Both the position numbers and the translations under genes were made by a program. DNA of 64,000 nt from DSOI01 sp041394885 (GTDB lineage: Bacteria > Acidobacteriota > Terriglobia > Bryobacterales > Bryobacteraceae): positions 124,001-188,000 of the forward strand of contig JAWKHI010000008.1 in assembly GCA_041394885.1 (NCBI GenBank), read 5' to 3'. Shown in pieces: positions 44,159 through 52,891 of the stretch. How positions within the stretch are numbered: the first letter of the stretch is position 1; every line of letters begins with the position of its first letter. Under the pieces are notes generated by a model that searched no databases, was not told where the DNA came from, and saw only the letters and a program-made list of their open reading frames with translations.

Positions 44159-46339
44159 GTGGCGATACGGCAACTCCGCTATTCCACACCATCTGGCATC
44201 CAAGTCACGCGCACCGCGACGAAGGTCCCCTTCAAGCGCGGTCTGCGCGACCTCCTGCGCCAGCTCGATCATCGTCGCGGCATCTATCTTTCCTCCGGCT
44301 ATGAGTATCCCGGCCGCTACTCGCGCTGGGACGTCGCCTCCCTCAATCCGCCTCTCGAAATCACCGGCCAAGGCCGCCATCTCGACTTTCATCCCCTCAA
44401 CCGGCGCGGCGAAGCGCTTTGCCGCATGCTCGCGCGCGTCCTCGAATCGCACCCGCATTGGGAACGCTTCTCCATCGAAAATGGATCGCTCCGCGGCTTG
44501 CTGAAACCCCTCGAAGGCCTGTTTTCGGAAGAAGAACGTAGCCGCCAGCCGTCCGCATTCTCCATTCTCCGGGCTCTCATCGCCGAGTTCCATAGCCCGC
44601 GGGACACGCGACTCGCCTTGGTCGGCGCCTTCGGCTACGACCTGCTGTTCCAGTTCGATCCCATCGAGCAAAAGCTTCCCCGCGCCGCCACTAAGGACCT
44701 CCATCTCTTCCTCTGCGACGACATCTATTTCATGGATCGCAAGAAAGAGATCATCGAACGCTACGAGTACGACTTTTCCCTCGACGATCTTTCCACCTCC
44801 GGACTTCCACGCGATGGCGCCGAGATTCCCGCCCCTCCGCCCACCCGCCCCGCGCCCATCACCTCGGACCATACGCCCGCCGAGTACATGGCCAAGGTCG
44901 AAACCGTTCGCGAAGGCATGAAGCGCGGCGACTACTACGAAGTAGTCCTTCGCCAGACCTTCTCCGCGCCCTACTCGGGCAGCTCCAGCGATCTGTTCGA
45001 GCGCATTCAAAAAGCATCGCCCAGTCCCTACGAGTTCCTCCTTCAGTTGGGCGAAGAGGCTCTCATCGGCGCCTCGCCGGAGATGTTCGTCCGCGTGGAA
45101 GGCAACCGCATCGAGACATGCCCCATCGCCGGAACCACCCAGCGCACCGGCGATCCGCTCCGCGATGCCGACAGCATCCGGGACCTCCTCGGCTCCCTCA
45201 AGGAAGAGTCCGAGCTCACCATGTGCACCGATGTGGACCGCAACGACAAGTCCCGCGTCAGCGTGCCCGGCTCCGTGCGCGTCATCGGCCGCCGCCTCAT
45301 CGAGAGCTACGCCGGCGTGTTCCACACCGTCGACCATGTGATGAGCACCCTCGCTCCCGGCTTCGACGCTCTCGACGCGTTCCTCACCCACATGTGGGCC
45401 GTCACCATCATCGGCGCGCCGAAGAAGTGGGCCGCGCAAACCATCGAGAATCTCGAAAACGACGCCCGCGGCTGGTACGGCGGCGCCGTCGGCATGATCA
45501 CCCTCAATGGCGGCATCAACACCGGGATCCTCATCCGCACCGTCCACCTGCGTGACGGCGTCGCCCGTTATCCGGTGGGCGCCACTCTGCTCTACGATTC
45601 CGTCCCGGCCGCCGAAGAACTCGAAACACGTAGCAAGGCCACCGGATTCTTCCGCGTCCTGGGCGACGCAGCCCAAGCCGCTGCCGCCGCCAGTTACTCC
45701 CCGGACGCCGCCGTCCCAAAAGATACAGCCGGCCGCGGTGTCCGGATGTTGCTCGTCGATAACGAGGACTGCTTCATCCACACCCTGGCCAACTACGCCC
45801 GCCAAACAGGCGCCGAGGTCATCACCTATCGCAGCGGATTCCCCCTCTCCCTGATCGAGGAAGTCAAGCCGGACTTGATCCTCATCTCGCCCGGCCCCGG
45901 CCGCCCCTCCGATTTCGGTGTACCCGCCCTCGTCCGCCACGCCGCCGGGTTGGGAGTGCCCGTCTTCGGCGTCTGCCTCGGATTGCAGGGCATCGTCGAG
46001 GCCTTCGGCGGAGAACTCGGCGTGCTCGACTATCCCGTCCATGGCAAGCCCTCGGTTGTGCATCACACCAACAAGGGTGTGTTTGAAGGTCTGCCGGAAT
46101 TCTTCAAAGTGGGCCGGTATCATTCTCTGTACGCGATCCCCGGAAAGCTCCCCTCCTCGCTCGAAGTAACCGCTGAATCCGATGACGGCGTCATCATGGG
46201 CATCCGCCACCGCGAACTGCCGATAGAAGCCGTCCAGTTTCATCCCGAATCCATCCTCACGCTCGAAGACGCATGCGGCTTGCGCCTCATGCGCAACGTC
46301 GTCCGCACGCTCGGCGTTCGTCAGGCGGCGAGAAGCTAA
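44159..46339 (+). CDS. trpEG: Fused anthranilate synthase (TrpE-TrpG)
   Basis: 726 residues, GTG start. The N-terminal ~520 residues are the chorismate-binding component I: LALVGAFGYDLLFQF, YYEVVLRQTFSAP, ETCPIAGTTQRTGDP, LTMCTDVDRNDKSRV, IGAPKKWAAQTIENLE. The C-terminal ~190 residues are the class I glutamine amidotransferase: GVCLGLQGIVEAFGG (Cys nucleophile) and EAVQFHPESILT (His-Glu). Makes anthranilate from chorismate and glutamine for tryptophan. The fused form is typical of a minority of bacteria; no other trp gene is adjacent. Confidence 0.95.
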   Translation: MAIRQLRYSTPSGIQVTRTATKVPFKRGLRDLLRQLDHRRGIYLSSGYEYPGRYSRWDVASLNPPLEITGQGRHLDFHPLNRRGEALCRMLARVLESHPHWERFSIENGSLRGLLKPLEGLFSEEERSRQPSAFSILRALIAEFHSPRDTRLALVGAFGYDLLFQFDPIEQKLPRAATKDLHLFLCDDIYFMDRKKEIIERYEYDFSLDDLSTSGLPRDGAEIPAPPPTRPAPITSDHTPAEYMAKVETVREGMKRGDYYEVVLRQTFSAPYSGSSSDLFERIQKASPSPYEFLLQLGEEALIGASPEMFVRVEGNRIETCPIAGTTQRTGDPLRDADSIRDLLGSLKEESELTMCTDVDRNDKSRVSVPGSVRVIGRRLIESYAGVFHTVDHVMSTLAPGFDALDAFLTHMWAVTIIGAPKKWAAQTIENLENDARGWYGGAVGMITLNGGINTGILIRTVHLRDGVARYPVGATLLYDSVPAAEELETRSKATGFFRVLGDAAQAAAAASYSPDAAVPKDTAGRGVRMLLVDNEDCFIHTLANYARQTGAEVITYRSGFPLSLIEEVKPDLILISPGPGRPSDFGVPALVRHAAGLGVPVFGVCLGLQGIVEAFGGELGVLDYPVHGKPSVVHHTNKGVFEGLPEFFKVGRYHSLYAIPGKLPSSLEVTAESDDGVIMGIRHRELPIEAVQFHPESILTLEDACGLRLMRNVVRTLGVRQAARS

Positions 46340-46340
46340 C

Positions 46341-46709
46341 GTGCGCAAGCCGTGGCTGGCCTCCGCCGCGATCTTCCTCGTGGCTGCCACCGTCACCAGT
46401 CTCTTCTTCATCAACTTCTGCGCCACCGTGTTCCAATGCGGCTGCCAATCCGTTTGGGGACTCGCCGACAAGTACTGCAACATCCACGCCGCGCACGGCA
46501 GACATTGTCCCTGGTGCGTGTTCGGCTACGCCGGCTACGTGGGCGTCTACGGATCCATGCTCGCCACGCAGGCCCTGGTTCTGGTGGCCGGCACGCGCAT
46601 CGGTTGGGGCTGGTTGGCGCGACTCGCCGCCGCCCTCGCGGCCTTTCCAATCAGCGGCCTGATTCTCGCCGTCGCCCTGGGGCTTTACACTGGGTACTGG
46701 AACCAATGA
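46341..46709 (+). CDS. Cys-rich small membrane protein
   Basis: 122 residues, GTG start one base after trpEG. Three or four hydrophobic helices (WLASAAIFLVAATVTSLFFIN, YAGYVGVYGSMLATQALVLVAG, LARLAAALAAFPISGLILAVA). A cysteine-rich loop after the first (NFCATVFQCGCQSVW...YCNIHAAHGRHCPWC) suggests metal or disulfide chemistry. Not recognised. Its stop overlaps the next ATG. Confidence 0.65.
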   Translation: MRKPWLASAAIFLVAATVTSLFFINFCATVFQCGCQSVWGLADKYCNIHAAHGRHCPWCVFGYAGYVGVYGSMLATQALVLVAGTRIGWGWLARLAAALAAFPISGLILAVALGLYTGYWNQ

Positions 46710-46861
46710 AGGTTGCCCTCCTCAAATTCGGGGCCGATACTGAAAAGGTGTTGGGCGACCTGATTTACGTGCTGTTCCTGCTGATCGTCGTTTGGATCGC
46801 CATCACCGGCGGTGACGACCTCGGCGGCGGACGGCGCGCCCGGCTCCCCGTTCCTCTTTGA
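46706..46861 (+). CDS. 51-residue single-pass membrane protein
   Basis: ATG 46706 overlaps the preceding stop (ATGA), and its own TGA overlaps the TTG of hpnE (TTGA), so it is locked into a translational chain. Starts MKVALLKFGADTEKVLGDL; membrane helix IYVLFLLIVVWIAITGG. Unknown function. Confidence 0.5.
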   Translation: MKVALLKFGADTEKVLGDLIYVLFLLIVVWIAITGGDDLGGGRRARLPVPL

Positions 46862-48168
46862 CCGCGGCTCCCCAAACGCCACGAGCCATCGTGGTGGGCG
46901 GCGGACTGGCGGGCCTCGCATCGGCAGCGGCTCTCGCCCGGTCCGGCTATCAGGTCGACGTCCTCGAATCCCGCGCTTTCCCCGGCGGACGCGCCACTTC
47001 CTACCCCGCACCGGGCGACGATACCGAACACATCGATAATTGCCAGCACGTCCTGTTGCGCTGCTGCACTGGCCTGCTCGATTTTTATGAAAGGCTCGGC
47101 GTCCGCGACGCCATCGAGTTCCACCGCACGTTCTACTTTCTAGAGCCCGGCGGACGCCTCTCCGTCCTCGAACGCGGACGCTTTCCACCGCCTCTCCACT
47201 TCGCCGAATCGTTCGCGCGCATGCGCTTTCTCAGTTGGACCGACAAGCTGTCCATCGCGCTCGCCATGAGCGCCATCGAAAGAGAGTGGCCCCAGCGCGA
47301 CGACCTTGACTCCATGACGATGCTCGCCTGGCTGCGCGAGAAGTCCCAGCCGCCGCGCGCCATCGAGCGCTTCTGGCGTCAGGTGCTCGTCTCCGCCGTG
47401 AACGAAGAGCTGGACCGCATGGCTGCCTCGCACGGCCTGCAAGTGTTCGCACAGGGCTTTCTTTCTTCCGGCGACGCCTATGAAATGGGCATCCCGCGCG
47501 TGCCGCTGGCACAACTCTACAGCCCCGATGCCTGGCGCCGGTTCCCCGGTGTGAAGCTCCATTTCCGTAGTCCCGCGGAGCAAATCAAGGTCGAAAACGG
47601 CCGCGTGGTCGCCGTGAGCGCCGCAGGCGTCGATTGGTGCGCCGATGTCTACGTGTCCGCTGTGCCCTTCGAGCGCGCCGCGGCCCTGGTTCCCGCGCTG
47701 GGCCTGGATTTCACCGGCTGGGAGCACTCGCCGATCACCGGAGTCCATCTGTGGTTCGATCGCCCCGTGACGGATCTTCCCCACGCCACGCTGCTGGACC
47801 GCACCATGCAATGGATGTTCAACAAACGCGACGGACGCTATCTCCAGTTAGTGGTCAGCGCGTCGCGCGGGTTGACCGAGATGCCGCGCGGCGAAGTGAT
47901 TGACCTCGCTCGCCGCGAACTCGCCGAGTTTCTCCCGAAAACCGCGGAAGCCCGCATCGAGAAGGCGCATGTGGTGAAAGAGGTCCGCGCCACTTACTCC
48001 GCCCGCCCGGGGCTCGAGGCCCTGCGCCCGCCAGCCCGGACCGCCATCCCGAATCTATTCCTCGCTGGTGACTGGACGCGCACCGGATGGCCCGCGACGA
48101 TGGAGGGCGCGGTCCGCAGCGGGTATCTGGCGGCCCAGGCGATTACGGAGACCGGGGTCATTTCGTAA
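46858..48168 (+). CDS. hpnE: Hydroxysqualene dehydroxylase
   Basis: 436 residues, TTG start coupled to the small gene upstream. FAD motif IVVGGGLAGLASAAALARSG with VLESRAFPGGRATS. The family's DNCQHVLLRCCTGLLDFY segment, SVNEELDRMAASHGLQVF region and C-terminal NLFLAGDWTRTGWPATMEGA are diagnostic. Reduces hydroxysqualene to squalene with FAD in the hpnCDE route to hopanoids. hpnC and hpnD are not adjacent. Confidence 0.9.
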   Translation: MTAAPQTPRAIVVGGGLAGLASAAALARSGYQVDVLESRAFPGGRATSYPAPGDDTEHIDNCQHVLLRCCTGLLDFYERLGVRDAIEFHRTFYFLEPGGRLSVLERGRFPPPLHFAESFARMRFLSWTDKLSIALAMSAIEREWPQRDDLDSMTMLAWLREKSQPPRAIERFWRQVLVSAVNEELDRMAASHGLQVFAQGFLSSGDAYEMGIPRVPLAQLYSPDAWRRFPGVKLHFRSPAEQIKVENGRVVAVSAAGVDWCADVYVSAVPFERAAALVPALGLDFTGWEHSPITGVHLWFDRPVTDLPHATLLDRTMQWMFNKRDGRYLQLVVSASRGLTEMPRGEVIDLARRELAEFLPKTAEARIEKAHVVKEVRATYSARPGLEALRPPARTAIPNLFLAGDWTRTGWPATMEGAVRSGYLAAQAITETGVIS

Positions 48169-48286
48169 ATCTTGCTACGCTTTATCTCCAATGGCCTCGG
48201 AGCGCGAGCGTAACTTACGGGACGAGTGCAAAGGCCGTGATTTCACCGGCCAAATATCGAACTTCTGATCCGCAAGGGCCCGGACC

Positions 48287-49021
48287 GTGCCAGCTTCGCC
48301 CACGCCATTTTCGGAATACATGTGCATCGATGCGCGGCGCTGTCACAAGATCGAGGATCACGTGACGTATCGTGAGGCCGCGCTCGGCGAACCGCTGGCC
48401 GTGGCGGTGCGCGCGGTGACGGAGCGGACTACGGTGCATGCCGGCGATCTGGTGGTGGTCTCGGGCCCGGGCTGCATTGGGCTGCTTACGATGCAGATGG
48501 CGAAACTGGAAGGCGCGCGGGTGGTGCTGGCGGGGCTTGCCAAGGACGCACCCCGCCTGGAATGCGGCCGAAAGCTGGGCGCGGACTACGTAGTGAACGT
48601 GGACGAACAGCCGCTGGCGGATGCAGTGCGCGAGTGGAGCGGCGGGCGCGGCGCCGACCTCGTATATGAGTGCGCCGGGAGCAGCGGGTCACTGGACGGG
48701 TGTTGGGACGCGGTCCGCAAGGGCGGAACGCTGGCGTCGATGGGCGTGCATCGCGGCCAGGTCCATACGGACTTCAACAAGGCCATGATGAAGGAGTTGC
48801 AGGTGATCGGGTGCTACGGCTATGTGTGGACGAGTTGGGAGCGCACGGTCCGGCTGCTGGCGGAAAAGAAGGTGAACATCGAGGCGCTGATCTCGCATGA
48901 GCTGCCGCTGGAGCGCTTTGAGGACGCGTTCCGGTGGACGCAGGACGGGTCCGCGATCAAGGTGATTTTCAATCCAGGGCTGGAAGCCGGGGGATCCGAC
49001 AGCCGGACAACTACGGCGTAA
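48287..49021 (+). pseudogene. Truncated zinc-type alcohol dehydrogenase (MDR family)
   Basis: Encodes ~244 residues of the C-terminal part of a medium-chain dehydrogenase: PFSEYMCIDARRC, ALGEPLAVAVRAV, the NAD motif VVVSGPGCIGLLTMQMAK, GRGADLVYECAGS, ELPLERFEDAFRWTQDG. The N-terminal GroES-like domain with its Cys/His/Glu zinc ligands (~100 residues) is absent. Just upstream (48223-48260) a short stretch reads AKAVI in one frame and FTGQ in the next, as if the true N-terminal strand survives with a frameshift before an internal deletion. Probably non-functional. The GTG at 48287 is only the first available start. Confidence 0.7.
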
Positions 49022-49084
49022 CCCGTTTTTCGGGCCTCTTATCGCTTTTTCAGGCCTCCTCTCCGCCTGAGGCATCTCAAGAGC

Positions 49085-49798
49085 ATGAAGGTTCTTGTGA
49101 TTGGCGCGACGGGCGGTATCGGGTCCGCCGTCGCGCGGCGCTTGGCGAAAAGGGGCGCGGAGGTGGTTGTTGCCGCGCGAAACCCGGAGCGGCTCGCGGC
49201 TCTCGGAGAGGAGATTGACGCGCGGTGTGTGGCAGTCGATGCCGCCGATTTTGAGGCGCTCGAAGCAGCAACGGCTCCGTTGGCTCCTCTCGATGGCCTC
49301 GTCAATTGCGCTGGTTCGCTCCTGCTCAAGCCCGCGCACTTGACGCCGGAACGGGAGTTTCGCGAAACGATCGAGTCAAGCCTGACCACGGCGTTCTCCG
49401 CCGTACGGGCTGGAACGAAGGCAATGATGCCCGGCGGTGGATCGATCGTGCTGTGCGCGACGGCGGCAGCGCGGGTCGGCTTACCGAACCATGAGGCTAT
49501 CGCCGCCGCCAAAGGCGGTGTCATCGGGTTGGCGCTATCGGCTGCGGCCACCTACGCGCCGCGCAACATTCGCGTGAATTGTGTGGCTCCCGGCTTGATC
49601 GACACTCCGCTGGCCGCGCGGATCACCTCCAACGAGGCGGCTTTGAGAGCTTCCGTCGCGATGCACGCGTTGGGCCGAATCGGCCGGGCGGAAGAAGTGG
49701 CGTCCGCGATTTGCTGGCTGCTCGAGCGGGAGAATAGTTGGATCACGGGACAGATTCTGGGCGTCGACGGCGGCCTGGCCAGTGTCCGGACCCGCTAG
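49085..49798 (+). CDS. Short-chain dehydrogenase/reductase, active-site Tyr missing
   Basis: 237 residues. The Rossmann start VIGATGGIGSAVARRLAKRG is normal, with LVNCAG and a C-terminal GQILGVDGG. The catalytic YxxxK is replaced: NHEAIAAAKGG has Ile four residues before the Lys, so the usual Tyr is absent. The 'NHEAIAAAK' form recurs from memory in a distinct SDR subgroup, so it may be a real variant rather than decay. NAD(P)H oxidoreductase or a non-catalytic binder; substrate unknown. Confidence 0.85.
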   Translation: MKVLVIGATGGIGSAVARRLAKRGAEVVVAARNPERLAALGEEIDARCVAVDAADFEALEAATAPLAPLDGLVNCAGSLLLKPAHLTPEREFRETIESSLTTAFSAVRAGTKAMMPGGGSIVLCATAAARVGLPNHEAIAAAKGGVIGLALSAAATYAPRNIRVNCVAPGLIDTPLAARITSNEAALRASVAMHALGRIGRAEEVASAICWLLERENSWITGQILGVDGGLASVRTR

Positions 49799-49869
49799 GT
49801 CCGTTTCCCGGTTGGCCTGCGCGCTCTCAGGGCGCTTACAGGGCGAGCGTCCAAGGGATTCGAACCGTC

Positions 49870-51105
49870 TCAGCGAACACGCTCCACGGCCAGTAGAGAC
49901 GCATCGTCGGTGGAACCCACCGACGCCGACCAGTTCTCCACGTGCTCCAGAACCGTAGAAAGGCTGTCGCCCAGGGTGGAATTGCGGCTGTGTTCCAGAG
50001 ACACGAGCAGACGCTCGACGCCGAACTCCTCCTCCTCGCCGTTTTCGGCTTCGGTGATGCCGTCCGTGCAGAGATAGAGCCGGTCTCCCCTGGACAGCGT
50101 CAGAATGTGTTCCTCATACTTGGTGGCCGCCAGAAGTCCAACCGGAATGCCGCCGGTTTCCCCTACCCTTGGGGCTGAAATCGCGGGTACATGAATGGGA
50201 CCGAGGTGGCCGGCGGCTGTGTAGCGGAACTCCCCGGTTACCTTGTCGAGGATGCCGTAGACCATCGTGAAGAACCGCGCCGCTTCGGCATTGGATACAA
50301 AGTGTGCGTTCAGCCGGGAAATCACCTTCGAAGGCGAAGTCACCGCGAACTTACTCTTGTTGCCGGCGGCCCTCTGATAGAGGAAAGAGCGATCCGGCGC
50401 CACCGACAGCATGTGAGTGAGGGTCACCGAAAGAAGTGCCGCCGCGACACCGTGTCCGGATACGTCGAGTATGTAAATACCAAGGTGACGGTCGTCGAGC
50501 GGGACGACATTCAGCGCGTCTCCGCCGACATCGCTGCAGGGGCTAAACCGGTAGGCGAACCGCATCTCCGGAGACTTGGGCAGTTCGACCGGCAAAAGAG
50601 ACCGCTGCAATTCCGCGGCCGCCTGGAGATCCCGCTTCATGGCGCGGCTGGCGATTTCCAATCTTTGATTCGCGTCCAGAAGCGCGTCTTTCGCTTGCTT
50701 TTCCTCTGTCACGTCCGACTGCACGCCGATGAAATGGGTAACCGTGCCCAAGTGGTCCTGCACCGGAGTGACCGAAAGGCGATTCCAGAATGTAGTGCCG
50801 TCCTTGCGGTAGTTGAGCAGTTGGACCGTGATTTCGCGCTTCTCGCGAACCGCGGCGCGCAACAGGTTCACGGTATCCGGATCGGTGCCGGGCCCCTGGA
50901 GGAATCGACAATTGCGGCCGAGAACATCCGCGATGGAGTATCCGGAGAGACGCTCGAAACCCGCATTCGCGTAGATCAATGGGTTGTCTGGCAGACGCGC
51001 GTCGGCGATCGTGATGCCCTCAGCCGTAGCCGCGAGCGCCCGATCTTTGAGCTCGAGCTGGGCCTGAGCCCGTTCGCTATCCAGTCGCTTGGCTGAAGTG
51101 GCCAT
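49870..51105 (-). CDS. LOV blue-light receptor fused to SpoIIE/PP2C phosphatase
   Basis: 411 residues. Residues ~25-135 are a PAS domain of the LOV type: GRNCRFLQGPGTDP carries the flavin-adduct cysteine (Cys66), LLNYRKDGTTFWN and FIGVQSDVTEEK hold the flavin-contact Asn and Gln. A short helix linker (ANQRLEIASRAMKRDLQAAAELQRSLLP) leads to a SpoIIE-like PP2C phosphatase (SPCSDVGGDALNVVPL, YILDVSGHGVAAALLS, AGHLGPI, YLCTDGITEAEN, DDASLLAVER). By analogy with RsbU/RsbP it would dephosphorylate an anti-anti-sigma factor in response to blue light. No STAS or RsbW gene is adjacent. Confidence 0.9.
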   Translation of the reverse strand: MATSAKRLDSERAQAQLELKDRALAATAEGITIADARLPDNPLIYANAGFERLSGYSIADVLGRNCRFLQGPGTDPDTVNLLRAAVREKREITVQLLNYRKDGTTFWNRLSVTPVQDHLGTVTHFIGVQSDVTEEKQAKDALLDANQRLEIASRAMKRDLQAAAELQRSLLPVELPKSPEMRFAYRFSPCSDVGGDALNVVPLDDRHLGIYILDVSGHGVAAALLSVTLTHMLSVAPDRSFLYQRAAGNKSKFAVTSPSKVISRLNAHFVSNAEAARFFTMVYGILDKVTGEFRYTAAGHLGPIHVPAISAPRVGETGGIPVGLLAATKYEEHILTLSRGDRLYLCTDGITEAENGEEEEFGVERLLVSLEHSRNSTLGDSLSTVLEHVENWSASVGSTDDASLLAVERVR

Positions 51106-51321
51106 GCCTGTTGTCGAATTCGTTTGCAGGCCAAGTAGCTCAAAGCTGTTTCGACCGCTGCAACTTTACTCTTATCACACCCGTACTCCGATCACACACG
51201 GATCGGATTCACCTTGGCCTGTCGCACCGGGTCAACACAGCGCCGCTAATTTCGAACTGCATAGACCGGCGGGAGGCCCATTGTATGTGTCTCGGGCGCG
51301 GGGAGCATTGCTCCAGCCCAC

Positions 51322-52095
51322 TCAACCCGGATCCGGAGTGCGGCGCCAGTCGATCTCCGACGAATCGTCCCAGAAGCCATACCGGAAGTCCGCCGACAGG
51401 CGCAGGTGCGTTCCGCTTTCATTCGGCAAGGAGCGGTGCAGTGTCAGGGGCCGGAACAGGATGGCGTCGCCGCATCGCAGATCGCCGGTGGACCACACGG
51501 TATTTTCCGGCAACACCACGCCGCCGTCGACAATGCCGAGCCCGGTGTGATCGCGCAGTCCACTGCGGTGGGAACCGGCGGACAAAGCCAAGGGACCCAA
51601 CTCGCGCGGGCAATCGCCCAGCGGGATCCAGACCGTCCAGAAGCCCTCCATCAATCGAACGTAGTGGGCGTCCTGATGCGGCTGCGTCGCCATGTCCGGA
51701 TGTGGCGAGAAGACCCGGCAGGTGTTGGCGGTGCTGAGGTAGAGGTAGCTTGAACGGCCTTCTACGGCGTGCAGGGCGCGGTGGATGGCGATGTGGTCGC
51801 CGAGCGTCCACATTTCGGAGCGGTTTTGTACGTGAATCTGCAGGTTCACCCATTCGGGGTCCTGATAATAGCCGATTCGCTTTCCAGGCAAGGCGCGCGC
51901 TTCGATGTCCGGCGCGGCGGGATCGAGCCATCCGGTGGCTGCGGCGAACTCGACGGCGGCGGCGCGCAGGGCGAGCACCGCGTCTGGCGGCAGGAGTTGA
52001 CGCAGGTAGAGGAAGCCGTCGCGATCGGCGATGGCGCGGAGGCGGGGCGGGTCCGCGAGCAAGGGCGAGGCATCTTCGAGCGGAACGGTGATCAT
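51322..52095 (-). CDS. Phytanoyl-CoA dioxygenase (PhyH) family Fe(II)/2OG oxygenase
   Basis: 257 residues from ATG 52095. The double-stranded beta-helix has the iron site PHPDMATQPHQDAHYVRLMEG (HxD in HQD) and a distal His in FRPLTLHRSLPNES, with Arg after it for 2-oxoglutarate (HLRLSADFRYG). PhyH enzymes hydroxylate or halogenate small molecules. It is the last gene of a set with a B12 radical SAM and a methyltransferase, suggesting oxidative tailoring; substrate unknown. Confidence 0.85.
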   Translation of the reverse strand: MITVPLEDASPLLADPPRLRAIADRDGFLYLRQLLPPDAVLALRAAAVEFAAATGWLDPAAPDIEARALPGKRIGYYQDPEWVNLQIHVQNRSEMWTLGDHIAIHRALHAVEGRSSYLYLSTANTCRVFSPHPDMATQPHQDAHYVRLMEGFWTVWIPLGDCPRELGPLALSAGSHRSGLRDHTGLGIVDGGVVLPENTVWSTGDLRCGDAILFRPLTLHRSLPNESGTHLRLSADFRYGFWDDSSEIDWRRTPDPG

Positions 52096-52102
52096 GGCGC
52101 GT

Positions 52103-52891
52103 CTATCGCTTCCACGCCGTCCATCCGCGCCATCGCTCCCATTTCCAGGAGGCGCGGTCCACCTTGGCCAAGGCATCGTCGATGCGGCGCGCGCGCTCGA
52201 TCGGAGTCAGGCCCGGGAGCAGATTTTCGGTGAGCACGGGGATCCGTAGCCACGCGGCATAGGCATCCTGCGTGAACTTCCGGCGGAAAGACCAGCTCCG
52301 GGGCCGGAGACCGGCGGCGCGCAGATGCATCTCGATGGCTTTCGCGCTCAGCGCCGCCACGGGTTGCGTGCCGCCGGAGAGGCGGGGCGGGGCGTCCTCG
52401 AAGAGCCGCGCGGGTAATTCGAGCAGCAGCGGGTCACGCCCGCCACCCGGCTGGTCCGGTTCGAGCAGGTACAGAGCGGGGATGTTGAACACCAGCGCGC
52501 CGCCGGGAAGCAGCCGCGCGGCCAGCGCGATCACCTGCTCGGCGAAGGGCTCCAGTTGCCAGATGGAGGCGCCGCACAGGATCCGGTCAAACCGCGCGGA
52601 AGCCCCCGGCATGCGGGAGAGCCAGCGGAGCCGCGGGTCAGAAAGCCTGCGCCGTCCTGCTCTTCTCATCGCATGCGATGGTTCCAGCGCGTCGACGCGG
52701 CCCTCCGGACCGAGACAGGCGAGCGCCTCCTCGGCCGTACGTCCCGTTCCAGCGCCAACGTCGAGCACGCGATGGCCTGGCTCCAAGGCGGCATGTGCGA
52801 TCAGAGCGCGGTTGGCCTTGAGGTATCGCGGGTGGGCATCATAGAAAGCCTCGTAGTACACCGGCGTGGCCGGATGATCCCAGGGGTTCAT
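52103..52891 (-). CDS. SAM-dependent methyltransferase of tailoring cluster
   Basis: 262 residues from ATG 52891, which overlaps the preceding stop (ATGA). Motif I HRVLDVGAGTGRTAEEALACL, acidic VDALEPSHAM, post-I FDRILCGASIWQLEPF and LLPGGALVFNIPALYL. Class I fold, small-molecule type. Seven bases upstream of the PhyH start. Acts probably after the radical SAM step. Confidence 0.85.
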   Translation of the reverse strand: MNPWDHPATPVYYEAFYDAHPRYLKANRALIAHAALEPGHRVLDVGAGTGRTAEEALACLGPEGRVDALEPSHAMRRAGRRRLSDPRLRWLSRMPGASARFDRILCGASIWQLEPFAEQVIALAARLLPGGALVFNIPALYLLEPDQPGGGRDPLLLELPARLFEDAPPRLSGGTQPVAALSAKAIEMHLRAAGLRPRSWSFRRKFTQDAYAAWLRIPVLTENLLPGLTPIERARRIDDALAKVDRASWKWERWRGWTAWKR

